Made by a program: the position numbers and the translations under genes. Below, in pieces: positions 25,642 through 34,465 of a DNA stretch of 64,000 nucleotides; the first letter of the stretch is position 1, and every line of letters begins with the position of its first letter. The stretch is from assembly GCF_007859295.1 (NCBI RefSeq), contig NZ_VOHB01000004.1:282761-346760 (forward strand). The letters run 5' to 3'. The stretch comes from Planococcus sp. CPCC 101016. GTDB lineage: Bacteria > Bacillota > Bacilli > Bacillales_A > Planococcaceae. The notes beneath the pieces were generated by a model. That model saw only the letters and a list, made by a program, of their open reading frames with translations, had not been told where the DNA came from and made no database searches.

Positions 25642-26004
25642 TTATTGAAACACTTCATCAGTTGAAACTGTTCCTTGGTGAAAAAATAATTTCCAGCCAT
25701 TTTGACGTTTTTTCCACACGGAACTGCGATTTGTCACTCTTCCGGTTTTTTGATTAATCAACTGATAGGTAGTTAATCTAGCTGCCGGCCCCAATTCATG
25801 AAGGCTAAAAAATTTTATTTCCATTGGATCTGGACTTAATGTGTCATCTTCACTGTAATGTGATCGTTTAATGACTCCGCCCGAACTGCCGAATTCAAAA
25901 AACTCATCGTCCAGCACATCGCCCAGCTTCTCGGCTGAAACCCGTACTTCCGGATGCAGATGGCTGCATTCCAATTCATACATTTCTTCAGTCAATTTAT
26001 CCAT
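25642..26004 (-). CDS. DUF4440/NTF2-like protein
   Basis: About 120 residues. MDKLTEEMYELECSHLHPEVRVSAEKLGDVLDDEFFEFGSSG and the C-terminal VTNRSSVWKKRQNGWKLFFHQGTV are typical of small DUF4440 NTF2-fold proteins. The third in-frame ATG is preferred because GAGGAG lies 7 bp before it. The role is unknown; it may bind small ligands. Confidence 0.78.
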   Translation of the reverse strand: MDKLTEEMYELECSHLHPEVRVSAEKLGDVLDDEFFEFGSSGGVIKRSHYSEDDTLSPDPMEIKFFSLHELGPAARLTTYQLINQKTGRVTNRSSVWKKRQNGWKLFFHQGTVSTDEVFQ

Positions 26005-26052
26005 AGCCATGCTCCTCACGTAGTATTTCCCAGGAAATACTTTCTCTAATTA

Positions 26053-26089
26053 AAACCCCCTGGCGCTAAGACAGGGGGTAAAATTCAAA
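26053..26089 (-). terminator. Hairpin between YteA-like and DUF4440-like genes
   Basis: ACCCCCTG/CAGGGGGT stem lies just downstream of the YteA-like gene on the reverse strand, with A/T flanks. Confidence 0.65.
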
Positions 26090-26091
26090 TT

Positions 26092-26619
26092 CTATTTATC
26101 ATCTTTGAAAAAATCCTGAGAATCTTCATTTGGCTGATCCTGCGGGGTATCGGATGATCCAAAGTCTTCTACATCTTCAAAACTATCCTGATAATCACGA
26201 ATGGCGTTGTCTTCTTTCTCAACCGGCTGCCCTGTAGATGGCTGCAGCACATCTTCTTCCGGTGGCCGGCTTTCCAAGTCAAGCTCTTGATCCGCATGGT
26301 CGATACAAGTCAATGCGGTCGGCAATGCTTCTAACCGTTCGAATGGAATATCTTTGCCGCACACGGCGCACGTACCGTAAGTGCCCTCTTCAATAGCTGC
26401 TAAAGCTGCCTTCGCTTCCTCCAGTTCTTCTTCCTTAAACTGAGTAAGTGCTATACCGCGCTCCTGATCATACAAATCGGTTGCATTGTCGGCTGGATGG
26501 TTATCGTAATTTGAAAGCTCCGTCGTCTCGAACTCTTCTGTATGTTCTACGCGCTCTTCAAGCGATTCTACTTGTTTTTGTAATTGGTTTTTCAATTGCT
26601 TCAGCTGTTCATCCTTCAT
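26092..26619 (-). CDS. YteA-family TraR/DksA-type zinc-finger protein
   Basis: 175 residues. An N-terminal coiled-coil region (LKQLKNQLQKQVESLEERVEH) is followed by DNHPADNATDLYDQERGIAL and a zinc-finger segment with CAVCGKDIPFERLEALPTALTCIDH, a Cys-x2-Cys...Cys-x2-His set as in YteA proteins. The C-terminus is long, acidic and low-complexity (QDQPNEDSQDFFKDDK). DksA-like proteins bind in the RNA-polymerase secondary channel; for YteA this is untested. Its ATG follows a GGAGG site. Confidence 0.87.
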   Translation of the reverse strand: MKDEQLKQLKNQLQKQVESLEERVEHTEEFETTELSNYDNHPADNATDLYDQERGIALTQFKEEELEEAKAALAAIEEGTYGTCAVCGKDIPFERLEALPTALTCIDHADQELDLESRPPEEDVLQPSTGQPVEKEDNAIRDYQDSFEDVEDFGSSDTPQDQPNEDSQDFFKDDK

Positions 26620-26713
26620 CCAATTTCCTCCTCAAAAAACTCACTTATCCTATATATTGCCTTTATGGAGGAAATCAAACCTGGAAGAATACTTAACGCT
26701 GCAGTTTTAACGC

Positions 26714-27649
26714 TTAAAAATCATCAAATCGGTCTAGTAAACTCAATAAATAATCATCCAAACGATGACGCATTAATTCATCAGACAGGCCTTTCATACC
26801 AAAAGCTTGCCATCCCGGATAAACAACAGGTGAGCCATCAAGTGTATCTGTCAGCGAAACAAGATCCCAATAAGGATCGTAAGTGAACGAACTTCCGGCG
26901 TAGCGTTGGTAGGCTGCCAAAAAATCGTTGGCTACAGAAATCCCATACATCTGAGCCAGATTGACACGGCAATGGCCGACATCAATTCCCGCTGGACCAC
27001 GACAAGCATTCACCCAATCTACGATGGCGGTGATTTCTCCATTCTCCCATAAAATATTGGCGGGATGAAAATCCCGGTGAATAAAGCATTGCTGAGCTTG
27101 CGGCCGGCTTCCGGCAACAATATAAAATGCACGCATCCAATCGTTCTGAACTTTAGACCATGTCGGCTTTTCCAATAGGAACGCATTATTATAAGAAAAG
27201 TATTCGTGAGGGAAGTCGTCTGCATTTATTTGGTGCAGTTTAGCTAAAAGCGCTGCCAGACTTTCCAGCCACTTCTCATCATTGGATGGTTGAAGTACAA
27301 CAGATCCGGATACCTTTGTCATCAATACAGCTGGCATTCCACTTTGTTCGCCTGTTTCATCATAGGCGATTAAATGCGGTACAGAAAAGCCGGCTTGTTC
27401 AGCGAATTGAAGGCTCGCTGCTTCATGCTTTGCTAAATCCGGCTCTTTCTTCAGCCAATCTGCTTTATGAAAAAGCCTTAGGACGTAGTAGAAGATATTG
27501 CCGTTCTCGCGGATAGCCAGTTCAAACAATAGGGAAGAAGTTCCGCCTGTCAGCGGCTTGATGTTTGTAATTTCTGCTGTTTCTCCAAGTTGCGCTTTTA
27601 CCCATTCCACTGATTGCGTCCGTAAGCCATTCTGATCGTTTCCTTCCAT
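26714..27649 (-). CDS. Aminoglycoside-phosphotransferase-family kinase
   Basis: 311 residues from the ATG after GAAAGGAG; the longer frame has no site. APH fold: ITNIKPLTGGTSSLLFELAI (nucleotide loop), the catalytic loop CFIHRDFHPANILW with the Asp base, and the metal motif AIVDWVNACRGPAGIDVGHC. The family includes antibiotic kinases, homoserine and choline kinases and fructosamine kinases, so drug resistance should not be assumed. It stands alone. Confidence 0.85.
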   Translation of the reverse strand: MEGNDQNGLRTQSVEWVKAQLGETAEITNIKPLTGGTSSLLFELAIRENGNIFYYVLRLFHKADWLKKEPDLAKHEAASLQFAEQAGFSVPHLIAYDETGEQSGMPAVLMTKVSGSVVLQPSNDEKWLESLAALLAKLHQINADDFPHEYFSYNNAFLLEKPTWSKVQNDWMRAFYIVAGSRPQAQQCFIHRDFHPANILWENGEITAIVDWVNACRGPAGIDVGHCRVNLAQMYGISVANDFLAAYQRYAGSSFTYDPYWDLVSLTDTLDGSPVVYPGWQAFGMKGLSDELMRHRLDDYLLSLLDRFDDF

Positions 27650-27836
27650 CCTTGCCGCTCCTTTCTGCCCATCTTTTAGTTTTAGTGTACCATGAACATT
27701 TGGAGTCTCCATAATTTATAGATGACATAAAATAACCTAAAAACCACTTCTCTGCATAATGAACAAAAGCTACAAGGAGCGTTTAACTGAATTTCACAAG
27801 GGTATGGGGTGATAAAACGCCAAGGAGATGAATACA

Positions 27837-29156
27837 ATGAAAATTGTTACCCCCATTCCAAGAGCCAAAGAATTAGATAGCACCCTACCATTGATCAATG
27901 AAGGCTTTAACTTTAGTTTGAATCGTCGCAGAGAGCTTGGATCCGATATTTTTGAAACACGCCTAATGGGCCAAAAAGCTATTTTCATGGCTGGCGAACA
28001 GGCTGCAGATCTTTTTTACAACAATAAGTATTTTAAACGCCAAGGTGCGATGCCTCTTCCTTTGAAGAAAAGCCTTCTAGGCGAAGGCGGGATTCACGGC
28101 CGGGATGGCGAAGACCATCACCACTTCAAAAGGATGTTCCTATCCATGATGACTCCTGAAAGGCTGGAAGATATTAAGCGAATGGCGATTGAGGAATTGG
28201 ATGCCAAAGTAAACAGCTGGGAAAACAAAGAACAGGTAGTCTTAATGGATGAATTGAATGAAATTCTTACGCGCGCCGTTTGCCATTGGGCTGGTTTGCC
28301 GTTGAAGGAAGTTGAAGTCAAACAACGCACCAACGAACTGGCCTCTATGGTTGACTCTTTTAACGGATCTTTGACCGACTTTACAGAAGGTGCACAGAGC
28401 CGCCAAAGCCAGGAAAAATGGCTGAAGGAGATTATCCAGGATATTCGTTCTGGTGTCTATAACCCGCCTCCCTACACGGCTGCCTATATCGTTGCCCACC
28501 ACAAAGACACCAATGGCAAGTTATTGGATCTTCAAACCGCCGCTGTCGATTTAAACAATGCTTATCGGCCAATGCTCGCAACTGTTTATTTTATCGCCTT
28601 TGGAGCACTTGCGCTTCATGAATTTCCTGATACCCGTGTCAAACTTAAAGAAAATCGGGATAACTATAGCAGAATGTTCGCACAGGAAGTGCGCCGCTAT
28701 TATCCTTTTGCGCCGGCTATGGCAGCCAAAGTAAATACTAGCTTTGTATGGCACGGCTACAAATTCAAAGAAGACATGCTTGTTGTTTTGGATTTATTCG
28801 GAACAAATCGTCATCCTGACAGCTGGGAAGAAGCAGACCGATTTATGCCGGAAAGGTTTAAAAATTGGAACGGCAGTCCTTTCTCCTTTGTTCCACAGGG
28901 CGGCGGCGATCATCATGTCGGTCATCGCTGTGCCGGTGAATGGATGACTGTTATGGTGATGGAGGCATTCTTCAAATATTTCATTGAAAATATCAGCTAT
29001 ACGGTTCCTGAGCAGGATCTGAGTTATGATATGACACGCCTTCCAACTATGCCTAAAAGCAGATTTATCATCAGCAATGTTAAAAAGATCAAGGAATCGC
29101 CCGATAACATTCGTTACGACCAGCAAAACCAATCGATTTTGCGCCCCCAGCATTGA
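27837..29156 (+). CDS. CYP152-family cytochrome P450 fatty-acid peroxygenase
   Basis: A 439-residue H2O2-dependent P450 similar along its length to B. subtilis YbdT (P450 BS-beta) from memory. The substrate-carboxylate Arg-Pro pair is Arg244-Pro245 (NNAYRPMLATVYFIAF). The haem Cys365 lies in PQGGGDHHVGHRCAGE with the long CYP152 insertion. At the position of Gln85 of BS-beta there is His87 (GGIHGRDG), as in the decarboxylase OleT. The nearby Phe79 equivalent is Leu81. CYP152 enzymes hydroxylate or decarboxylate free fatty acids. The start is the ATG 9 bp after AAGGAG. Confidence 0.92.
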   Translation: MKIVTPIPRAKELDSTLPLINEGFNFSLNRRRELGSDIFETRLMGQKAIFMAGEQAADLFYNNKYFKRQGAMPLPLKKSLLGEGGIHGRDGEDHHHFKRMFLSMMTPERLEDIKRMAIEELDAKVNSWENKEQVVLMDELNEILTRAVCHWAGLPLKEVEVKQRTNELASMVDSFNGSLTDFTEGAQSRQSQEKWLKEIIQDIRSGVYNPPPYTAAYIVAHHKDTNGKLLDLQTAAVDLNNAYRPMLATVYFIAFGALALHEFPDTRVKLKENRDNYSRMFAQEVRRYYPFAPAMAAKVNTSFVWHGYKFKEDMLVVLDLFGTNRHPDSWEEADRFMPERFKNWNGSPFSFVPQGGGDHHVGHRCAGEWMTVMVMEAFFKYFIENISYTVPEQDLSYDMTRLPTMPKSRFIISNVKKIKESPDNIRYDQQNQSILRPQH

Positions 29157-29447
29157 CCATACGTCACACTTGAAGTTTAAGTATTAAAGATTAGCATTCC
29201 TTCGCTTACTTTCAGCTTCTTGCTATAATTAAATAAAATTCGCTGATTGACAACAAATAGCAAGTCTTATACTATAGGTTAGTAAAAGTAAATAACCCGG
29301 CAACGGGAGAGGTTCATAGCATTTCACCCTCTATAAAAAACTATGGATTGTTGAAACTCAGCCAAATCCACATGCGATTTGGCTTTTTCTTTTGTCCATT
29401 TTTTATAGCCCTCTTCCAAGCCGGCCATCTAAAGGAGGCCGTTTTTC
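29157..29447 (+). other. Leader region upstream of queF
   Basis: 291 bp holding, in order, an AT-rich probable promoter region (around 29215-29280), the preQ1-I aptamer, the intrinsic terminator and the queF ribosome-binding site (AAAGGAGG). Confidence 0.7.
29302..29392 (+). promoter_or_regulatory. preQ1-I riboswitch with intrinsic terminator
   Basis: AGAGGTTCATAGCATTTCAC then CCCTCTATAAAAAACTATGG (29308-29346) matches the preQ1-I aptamer: stem AGAGG/CCTCT, a loop, and the A-rich tail with AAAAAACTA that forms the pseudoknot. It is followed by GCCAAATC/GATTTGGC plus TTTTTCTTTT (29361-29392). Ligand binding should favour termination and shut off queF and the transporter gene. Confidence 0.93.
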
Positions 29448-29942
29448 ATGGCAGGAAGAAACGAAGAAACACTTGACCATTTATCATTGCTTGGCAATCA
29501 GAATACCAAGTATAAGTTTGAATACGATCCGGAGATCCTGGAGCCAATCGATAATTTGCATAGCCGCGATTACTTTGTAAAGTTTAATTGTCCAGAATTC
29601 ACATCACTATGCCCGCAGACAGGACAACCTGATTTTGCGACCATTTACTTGAGCTTTATTCCAGAAAAGAAACTGGTGGAAAGCAAATCGTTGAAACTTT
29701 ATTTATTCAGCTTCCGCAATCATGGAGATTTTCACGAAGATGTGGTTAATATCATCATGAATGATTTAATCAACTTGATGGATCCCCGTTATATCGAAGT
29801 GTGGGGTAAATTCACGCCGCGCGGTGGATTGTCTATCGATCCTTACACAAACTATGGCAAACCAGGCACAAAATACGAAGAAATGGCATCGTACCGGATG
29901 ATGAACCACGACATGAATCCTGAGACGATCACCAACCGGTAA
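29448..29942 (+). CDS. queF: NADPH-dependent 7-cyano-7-deazaguanine reductase
   Basis: 164 residues, the short (type I) QueF. It reduces preQ0 to preQ1 in queuosine tRNA-modification synthesis. The catalytic Cys55 and Asp62 lie in [13 protein letters not shown], and the NADPH motif is the [20 protein letters not shown] segment (QueF family signature E-S/L-K-S-x-K-x-Y). The C-terminal [16 protein letters not shown] is also conserved. It is the first gene after the preQ1-I riboswitch. Confidence 0.96.
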   Translation: MAGRNEETLDHLSLLGNQNTKYKFEYDPEILEPIDNLHSRDYFVKFNCPEFTSLCPQTGQPDFATIYLSFIPEKKLVESKSLKLYLFSFRNHGDFHEDVVNIIMNDLINLMDPRYIEVWGKFTPRGGLSIDPYTNYGKPGTKYEEMASYRMMNHDMNPETITNR

Positions 29943-29955
29943 GGGGGCACAATAG

Positions 29956-30609
29956 ATGTTGCTTTACTTGAACGGTGCGTTTGTCGGCCTATTGGTTCTT
30001 TCGAATATTTTGGCAGTCAAATTATTTAGTATCAGTGAGTGGGCCGTATTGCCAGCTGCGGTCATCGTTTATGTTTTTACATTTCCTATTACAGATACGA
30101 TTGCAGAAGTATATGGCAAAGAAGCGGCGAGACAAACTGTCACTGCAGGATTCGTTACACAGCTTTGTGCTCTGGCATTCATTTTCTTCGCCATCCATTT
30201 ACCGGCTGCTCCTTTCTTTGCTGATCAGCAGTCGTTCGAAACCATTTTTTCAGCTGGTTTCCGAGTGACATTAGCGAGCCTTGTTTCCTACTTCATCAGT
30301 CAAAACCTGGATGTTACCATTTTTCATAGATTGAAAAAACAACATGGCGATTCAAAATTGTGGGTGCGCAATAATGCTTCAACGATGGTCAGCCAATTGG
30401 TGGATACCACCATTTTCATCACGATCGCTTTTTACGGTACTATGCCGACAAGTGCATTGCTCGGCATGATTGCTACACAATATGTATTTAAATGGCTAGT
30501 GGCAGCAGCCGATACGCCATTTGTCTATTTACTGGTCAAATTGTGCAGACGTGAACAGCTTTCCAACAAGCAGATTTACGGACAACAAAAATCGGAAGCT
30601 CTCCAATAG
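29956..30609 (+). CDS. Queuosine precursor transporter (YhhQ/VUT-1 family)
   Basis: A 217-residue integral membrane protein with about six helices. The family landmarks NILAVKLFS near residue 18, FPITDTIAEVYGKEAARQTV, SQNLDVTIFHRLK, and NNASTMVSQLVDTTIFITIAF are present. YhhQ imports preQ0/preQ1 precursors. It lies 13 bp after queF under the same riboswitch, so synthesis and salvage are probably controlled together. Confidence 0.92.
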   Translation: MLLYLNGAFVGLLVLSNILAVKLFSISEWAVLPAAVIVYVFTFPITDTIAEVYGKEAARQTVTAGFVTQLCALAFIFFAIHLPAAPFFADQQSFETIFSAGFRVTLASLVSYFISQNLDVTIFHRLKKQHGDSKLWVRNNASTMVSQLVDTTIFITIAFYGTMPTSALLGMIATQYVFKWLVAAADTPFVYLLVKLCRREQLSNKQIYGQQKSEALQ

Positions 30610-30626
30610 AGCTTCCGGTTTTTTTA
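30594..30626. terminator. Bidirectional terminator after queF operon
   Basis: GGAAGCTCT/AGAGCTTCC stem with T7 on the forward strand and A-run-derived T tract on the reverse. It also serves the convergent phosphatase-family gene. Confidence 0.85.
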
Positions 30627-30654
30627 TTGCATATAATAAAATGAGTACACTTGC

Positions 30655-31494
30655 TTAAACTTTCGCCCGCACTTTCTGTACACGGTTTTTACTGCCCACT
30701 TTAACGTCAGCCAATACCATATCTGCCACAATCGGCAAATGATCAGAAACCGAAGTTTCAATAACCGCTACTTGAACGACATTCACATCAATATCGGAAA
30801 AAATGTAATCGATTCGCGTTGCCGGCCAAAAAACTTCATCTGTTTCTTTGTTTACATACGGAGAAGGATACGTGTAGGCGTCCCCTCTTTTCATTTTAAG
30901 GAAGGCATCTCTAAAATGTTTGTTCAACTTTTGCATATGAACGTTTGAGGAAGAAGCGTTAAAGTCTCCCGCGATAATCCGCGGAAAGTGGCTTTTCCCA
31001 GCAATCGCCAAAATTTCATCGATGCTAACGGCAAGTTCTTCATCTTTCAATGCTAAATGAGTATTGAATACACTTAAGTAAATGCCATCCACTTCAATGA
31101 CAGTTTCCAAAATGCCCCGCTGTTCATTATTACCGAACGGACAATAAACCTGCGACAATAAATGATTCTCTACATACTTAATCGGATATTTGCTTAAAAT
31201 CACATTGCCGTATTGGCGATTCGGTCTTTCAGAGTCTTCAGGTACAAAATTCATATTGGCTCCGTAAGCTGCATACATGCCAAGTCTTTCGCTCAGCCAC
31301 TCCACTTGGTCCACAAATGAACTGCGGGCAGAAAAATAACGGTCAACCTCCTGCAGGGCGATGATGGTAGCACAGGAATCCTCAATGACTTCAGCAGTCT
31401 TTTCTAAATTTACGATTCCATCCATCCCTAAACCATGAGCAATATTAAACGACATGACTTTAACAATCGGTGTCTTCTTGTTCTTCCCGTGCAT
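30655..31494 (-). CDS. Endonuclease/exonuclease/phosphatase-family protein
   Basis: A 279-residue EEP-fold metal hydrolase. Motifs in order: VMSFNIAHG, ALQEVDRY (metal Glu), NTHLALKDEE, IIAGDFNASSSN, IDYIFSDI and SDHLPIVADM. The family covers DNases, sphingomyelinases and phosphoinositide phosphatases. There is no signal peptide, so an intracellular phosphodiesterase role is likely; the substrate is unknown. The ATG follows GAGAGG. Confidence 0.88.
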   Translation of the reverse strand: MHGKNKKTPIVKVMSFNIAHGLGMDGIVNLEKTAEVIEDSCATIIALQEVDRYFSARSSFVDQVEWLSERLGMYAAYGANMNFVPEDSERPNRQYGNVILSKYPIKYVENHLLSQVYCPFGNNEQRGILETVIEVDGIYLSVFNTHLALKDEELAVSIDEILAIAGKSHFPRIIAGDFNASSSNVHMQKLNKHFRDAFLKMKRGDAYTYPSPYVNKETDEVFWPATRIDYIFSDIDVNVVQVAVIETSVSDHLPIVADMVLADVKVGSKNRVQKVRAKV

Positions 31495-31700
31495 GCAAAC
31501 CTCTCCTTTTCGATTAAAACGAATCGTTGGCAGCTGCTTTAATTGCTTTCAGTATACCAAGCTGACAGGAATATGCCATAACAAAGGTGTAAACAATTGT
31601 TAATGATTTGTAAACAGAAAAGCTGCAGCAGCCAAGTAGATTCAACAGGTATAAGACGGTCCTGCGAAGCGGTGGTTCTTCATCCTCACAACTAATTTGG

Positions 31701-31780
31701 AATTTATGCACGTTTGGGAAAATTTATGCACGTTTCAACTAATTTGTGCACGTTACAGAAATTTTATGCACGCTCAGAAA
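31701..31780. repeat. Tandem array, four exact 20-bp periods
   Basis: Units start at 31701, 31721, 31741 and 31761. Each has the core AATTTATGCACGTT (variants AATTTGTGCACGTT and ATTTTATGCACGCT) followed by about six variable bases (TGGGAA, TCAACT, ACAGAA, CAGAAA). The spacers are too short for CRISPR and no ORF uses them. Confidence 0.9.
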
Positions 31781-31812
31781 AATCTACCTTACCAAATCGC
31801 AGTTAAACTAAA

Positions 31813-31856
31813 CAAAAAAATTGCAGACACCCCAATTGCTCAGGGCTGCCTGCATT
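31813..31856 (-). terminator. Terminator of the MerR/TipAS gene
   Basis: GCAGGCAGCCC/GGGGTGTCTGC-type stem with two mismatches, followed by T7 on the reverse strand. Confidence 0.7.
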
Positions 31857-31871
31857 CGCAAAATTTTTCTT

Positions 31872-32633
31872 TTATTTTTCTTCCGTATAGACTGTAATCG
31901 CATCCCGCAGAAATTTCGCTGCTCCCGGATGCACCTTATCGTAATACACAGCAAAGCGTTCGTCTGCCACATACATCTCAGCCAGCCCCATATGTGCTTC
32001 CCCGCTATAGGATGGCCAAGTAAAGCCCAGCCACTGGCGATGCAAATCAGCTGTTCGCTGCGCTTCATCGCTTGAGGGATCCTCTGTTTTGACGGCATCT
32101 GCCAAACTGTCCAATACTCGCTGCTCCAAATTGGTGAATTCACGATACTGCTCTTCGCTCATATGGAGCATTTTGGCGTTGGACTGATCGACTACCTCGT
32201 CACCGTATTTGCCGCGTATTTCTTCTCCATATTGCCGTTCATTGTCATCCACCAGTTTTTGCTTGAATCCGTGAAATTTCTCTTTATCAGCCATGACGCT
32301 CTTCCCTTCTTTTGCGGAAATGGTCTTTTCCACATTGGTAATCAAGAGGTCCAATTGCATGCGTTTGGCGAGAAGTTTTCCCCGGTGCTCTTTCAAGGCT
32401 CCAGGACCATCAAAACTGGGATCGTTGACGATGTTCTTTATTTGCTCTAAATCCATCCCAAGTTCACGGTAGAAAAGGATTTGCTGCAGCTTATCCACTT
32501 CCTGCTGGCCATAGATCCGATATCCCGACGACCTCTTTCTTGCCGGCTTCAAGAGTCCGATTTCGTCGTAATAGCGCAATGTCCTTGTACTGATGCCAGC
32601 CAAGTTCCCCAGCTTCTGCACGGTGTATTCCAT
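31872..32633 (-). CDS. MerR-family regulator with TipAS domain (Mta/TipA-like)
   Basis: 253 residues from the ATG after GGGAGGTGG. The winged helix MEYTVQKLGNLAGISTRTLRYYDEIGLLKPARK is followed by a long coiled coil and a C-terminal TipAS drug-binding domain (WLGFTWPSYSGEAHMGLAEMYVADERFAVYYDKVHPGAAKFLRDAI). Mta of B. subtilis and TipA of Streptomyces activate multidrug genes on ligand binding. The gene follows a BmrA-like exporter in the same orientation and has its own MerR-type promoter, so it probably activates itself. Confidence 0.92.
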   Translation of the reverse strand: MEYTVQKLGNLAGISTRTLRYYDEIGLLKPARKRSSGYRIYGQQEVDKLQQILFYRELGMDLEQIKNIVNDPSFDGPGALKEHRGKLLAKRMQLDLLITNVEKTISAKEGKSVMADKEKFHGFKQKLVDDNERQYGEEIRGKYGDEVVDQSNAKMLHMSEEQYREFTNLEQRVLDSLADAVKTEDPSSDEAQRTADLHRQWLGFTWPSYSGEAHMGLAEMYVADERFAVYYDKVHPGAAKFLRDAITVYTEEK

Positions 32634-32655
32634 CTCTCCACCTCCCGATAATTCC

Positions 32656-32686
32656 AACATACACCTTGACGCAACGTTAAGGTCAA
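32656..32686 (-). promoter_or_regulatory. MerR-type promoter with 19-bp spacer and operator
   Basis: Reverse strand TTGACC and TATGTT are separated by 19 bp, the long spacer corrected by MerR activators. The spacer is filled by the dyad ACCTTGACG-CAA-CGTTAAGGT (32663-32683, one mismatch), which includes part of the -35. This matches TipA/Mta-type operators. Confidence 0.88.
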
Positions 32687-32695
32687 GCAATTTAT

Positions 32696-34435
32696 TCAAG
32701 TTAATTGCTGTTCGGCAAACTCACGGTAGAGAGAGTGCGAAGCCGTCAGTTCCCGATGTGTACCAATGCCAGTCACGCGCCCTTTTTCAATAAAGACAAT
32801 TTTATCTGCGTCCACAATCGTCGACAACCGGTGAGCGATCACCAAAGTTGTGCGCCCTTCCATCAACCGGCTCAAAGCCTGTTGAACGATGCTTTCTGAC
32901 TGGCTGTCCAAACTAGCAGTCGCTTCGTCCATCATTAAAATTTTCGGATCGCGCAAAAAAGCGCGTGCAATCGCGATGCGCTGACGCTGGCCGCCTGATA
33001 ATTTCACTCCACGTTCCCCAACCTCGGTATCCAGTCCATCAGCAAAGCCGCGAATAAAATCTTCCGCATAAGCCATGCGTGCGACGCGCCAAAGCTCTTC
33101 GTCAGAAATCATTTCCGACTCCGGTAAGCCATATGTCAGATTTCCCCGGATGGTTCCGCCCATCATAGCGCTTTCTTGGGAAACATACCCGATCTGATCC
33201 CGCCAGGAAGCGATTGACAGTTCATTGACAGGGATGTTTCCAATCGAAATCTCTCCTGACACCGGCTCATAAAACCGTTCGATTAAACCGAAAACGGTGG
33301 TCTTTCCGCCTCCGCTCGGTCCTGCAAAAGCAATCATTTCACCTGGCTGCGCTTCAAACGATACATCTTCAAGCACCTTTTCTCCCTTTTCATAAGCAAA
33401 GCTCAATCCGTGGACACGCAAAGTTTTTCCGGTGATGTCCACATCCGGCTTCTGCTGCTGTTCTTCCAATGGCAGTTCCAAAATGCCGATAATGCGTTCT
33501 GTAGCACCTTTGGCCTTTTGAAGCTCTGTGAAAAACCGGGCAAAAGTAGCCATCGGCACAATGATCTGAAATAGATACAAGAGAAAAGCGACCAGCGATC
33601 CCGTAGACATTTCCCCATTCGCAACACGAATTCCGCCGTAGCCAATAATCGATACAATGACCACCATAACGACCAAGTACATCAGCGGAGCAATTAACGC
33701 ATAGATTTTCGCTTCTTTCATGCCGAGTGAGAATAGTTTATGGATTCCCTCTATGCCTCTTGCTTCTTCAACCTCTTCAGCTGTCGATGATTTCATCAAG
33801 CGGATTTCGCCCAAGGTTTGTTGGACATGTCCTGTAAACTGAGCGGTCTCATCCTGCAAATTACGGGAAATCTTAGCCATTTGACGTCCTAATGGAATCA
33901 TGACCGCAATCGTCAACGGCACCGAGAGCATCATGACCAAAGTCATTTTCCAATCCAGGATGACTAAAATGATCACTGCACCAATAATGGAAATAATGCC
34001 TGTAACGAAGGAAGGAAAATGATCCGTGATCAAATTCCGTACGATTCCTGTGTCATTGACGACACGGCTCACAGTCTCTCCGCTGGAATGCTGATCAAAA
34101 TAACTGACACGCAAACGAATCAATTGACCCCACATCCGTTCTCTCAAACCGGCCACAACCCGCTGTCCAACCATGCTCAGCAAATAAATTGAAACGCCAT
34201 TAATGACAGCCTGGACAATGAAAGCAAGGCCAATTCCCACAATCAGCGGTACGCTCAAAGATTCCAGAGAAAAGCCATCAACCAGATTTTTGGTCAACAG
34301 CGGCACTACTAGACCTACGAGGGTGGTAATTAAACTGGCGAATAGGCCAATAGCCAAAGCCAGTTTAGGAATCTTCAGAGACAATAGCAATGAAATGAAT
34401 GGCTTCAATCCGCCATCCTGTTCTTTCTTCTTCAT
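32696..34435 (-). CDS. bmrA: BmrA-like multidrug ABC exporter (half transporter)
   Basis: 579 residues. An N-terminal six-helix ABC membrane domain (motifs QRVVAGLRERMWGQLIRLRVSYFDQHSSGETVSR and GALVAFLLYLFQII-like) is fused to an ATPase domain: Walker A GPSGGGKTT, Q-loop GYVSQES, signature KLSGGQRQRIAIARA, Walker B ILMMDEATASLD, H-loop IAHRLST. Closely resembles B. subtilis BmrA from memory. It works as a homodimer in the cytoplasmic membrane. It follows an acetyltransferase gene by 30 bp and precedes the MerR/TipAS regulator. Confidence 0.9.
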   Translation of the reverse strand: MKKKEQDGGLKPFISLLLSLKIPKLALAIGLFASLITTLVGLVVPLLTKNLVDGFSLESLSVPLIVGIGLAFIVQAVINGVSIYLLSMVGQRVVAGLRERMWGQLIRLRVSYFDQHSSGETVSRVVNDTGIVRNLITDHFPSFVTGIISIIGAVIILVILDWKMTLVMMLSVPLTIAVMIPLGRQMAKISRNLQDETAQFTGHVQQTLGEIRLMKSSTAEEVEEARGIEGIHKLFSLGMKEAKIYALIAPLMYLVVMVVIVSIIGYGGIRVANGEMSTGSLVAFLLYLFQIIVPMATFARFFTELQKAKGATERIIGILELPLEEQQQKPDVDITGKTLRVHGLSFAYEKGEKVLEDVSFEAQPGEMIAFAGPSGGGKTTVFGLIERFYEPVSGEISIGNIPVNELSIASWRDQIGYVSQESAMMGGTIRGNLTYGLPESEMISDEELWRVARMAYAEDFIRGFADGLDTEVGERGVKLSGGQRQRIAIARAFLRDPKILMMDEATASLDSQSESIVQQALSRLMEGRTTLVIAHRLSTIVDADKIVFIEKGRVTGIGTHRELTASHSLYREFAEQQLT

Positions 34436-34465
34436 AATAAAAGCCCCTGTTCATTTTAAAATGAG

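Larger units (their letters stand above)
31495..31871. other. Intergenic region with the 20-bp repeat array
   Basis: 377 bp containing the presumed promoter of the phosphatase-family gene (right side), the tandem array at 31701-31780, and the terminator of the MerR gene at 31813-31856. Confidence 0.6.

Noticed and set aside
26714-27649. Antibiotic-resistance aminoglycoside kinase
   Set aside because: The APH fold is clear but is shared by many metabolic kinases; nothing here indicates drug phosphorylation.
31701-31780. CRISPR array
   Set aside because: Variable parts are only about six bases, units are 20 bp, and there are no cas genes in the window. The same applies to 48579-48683.
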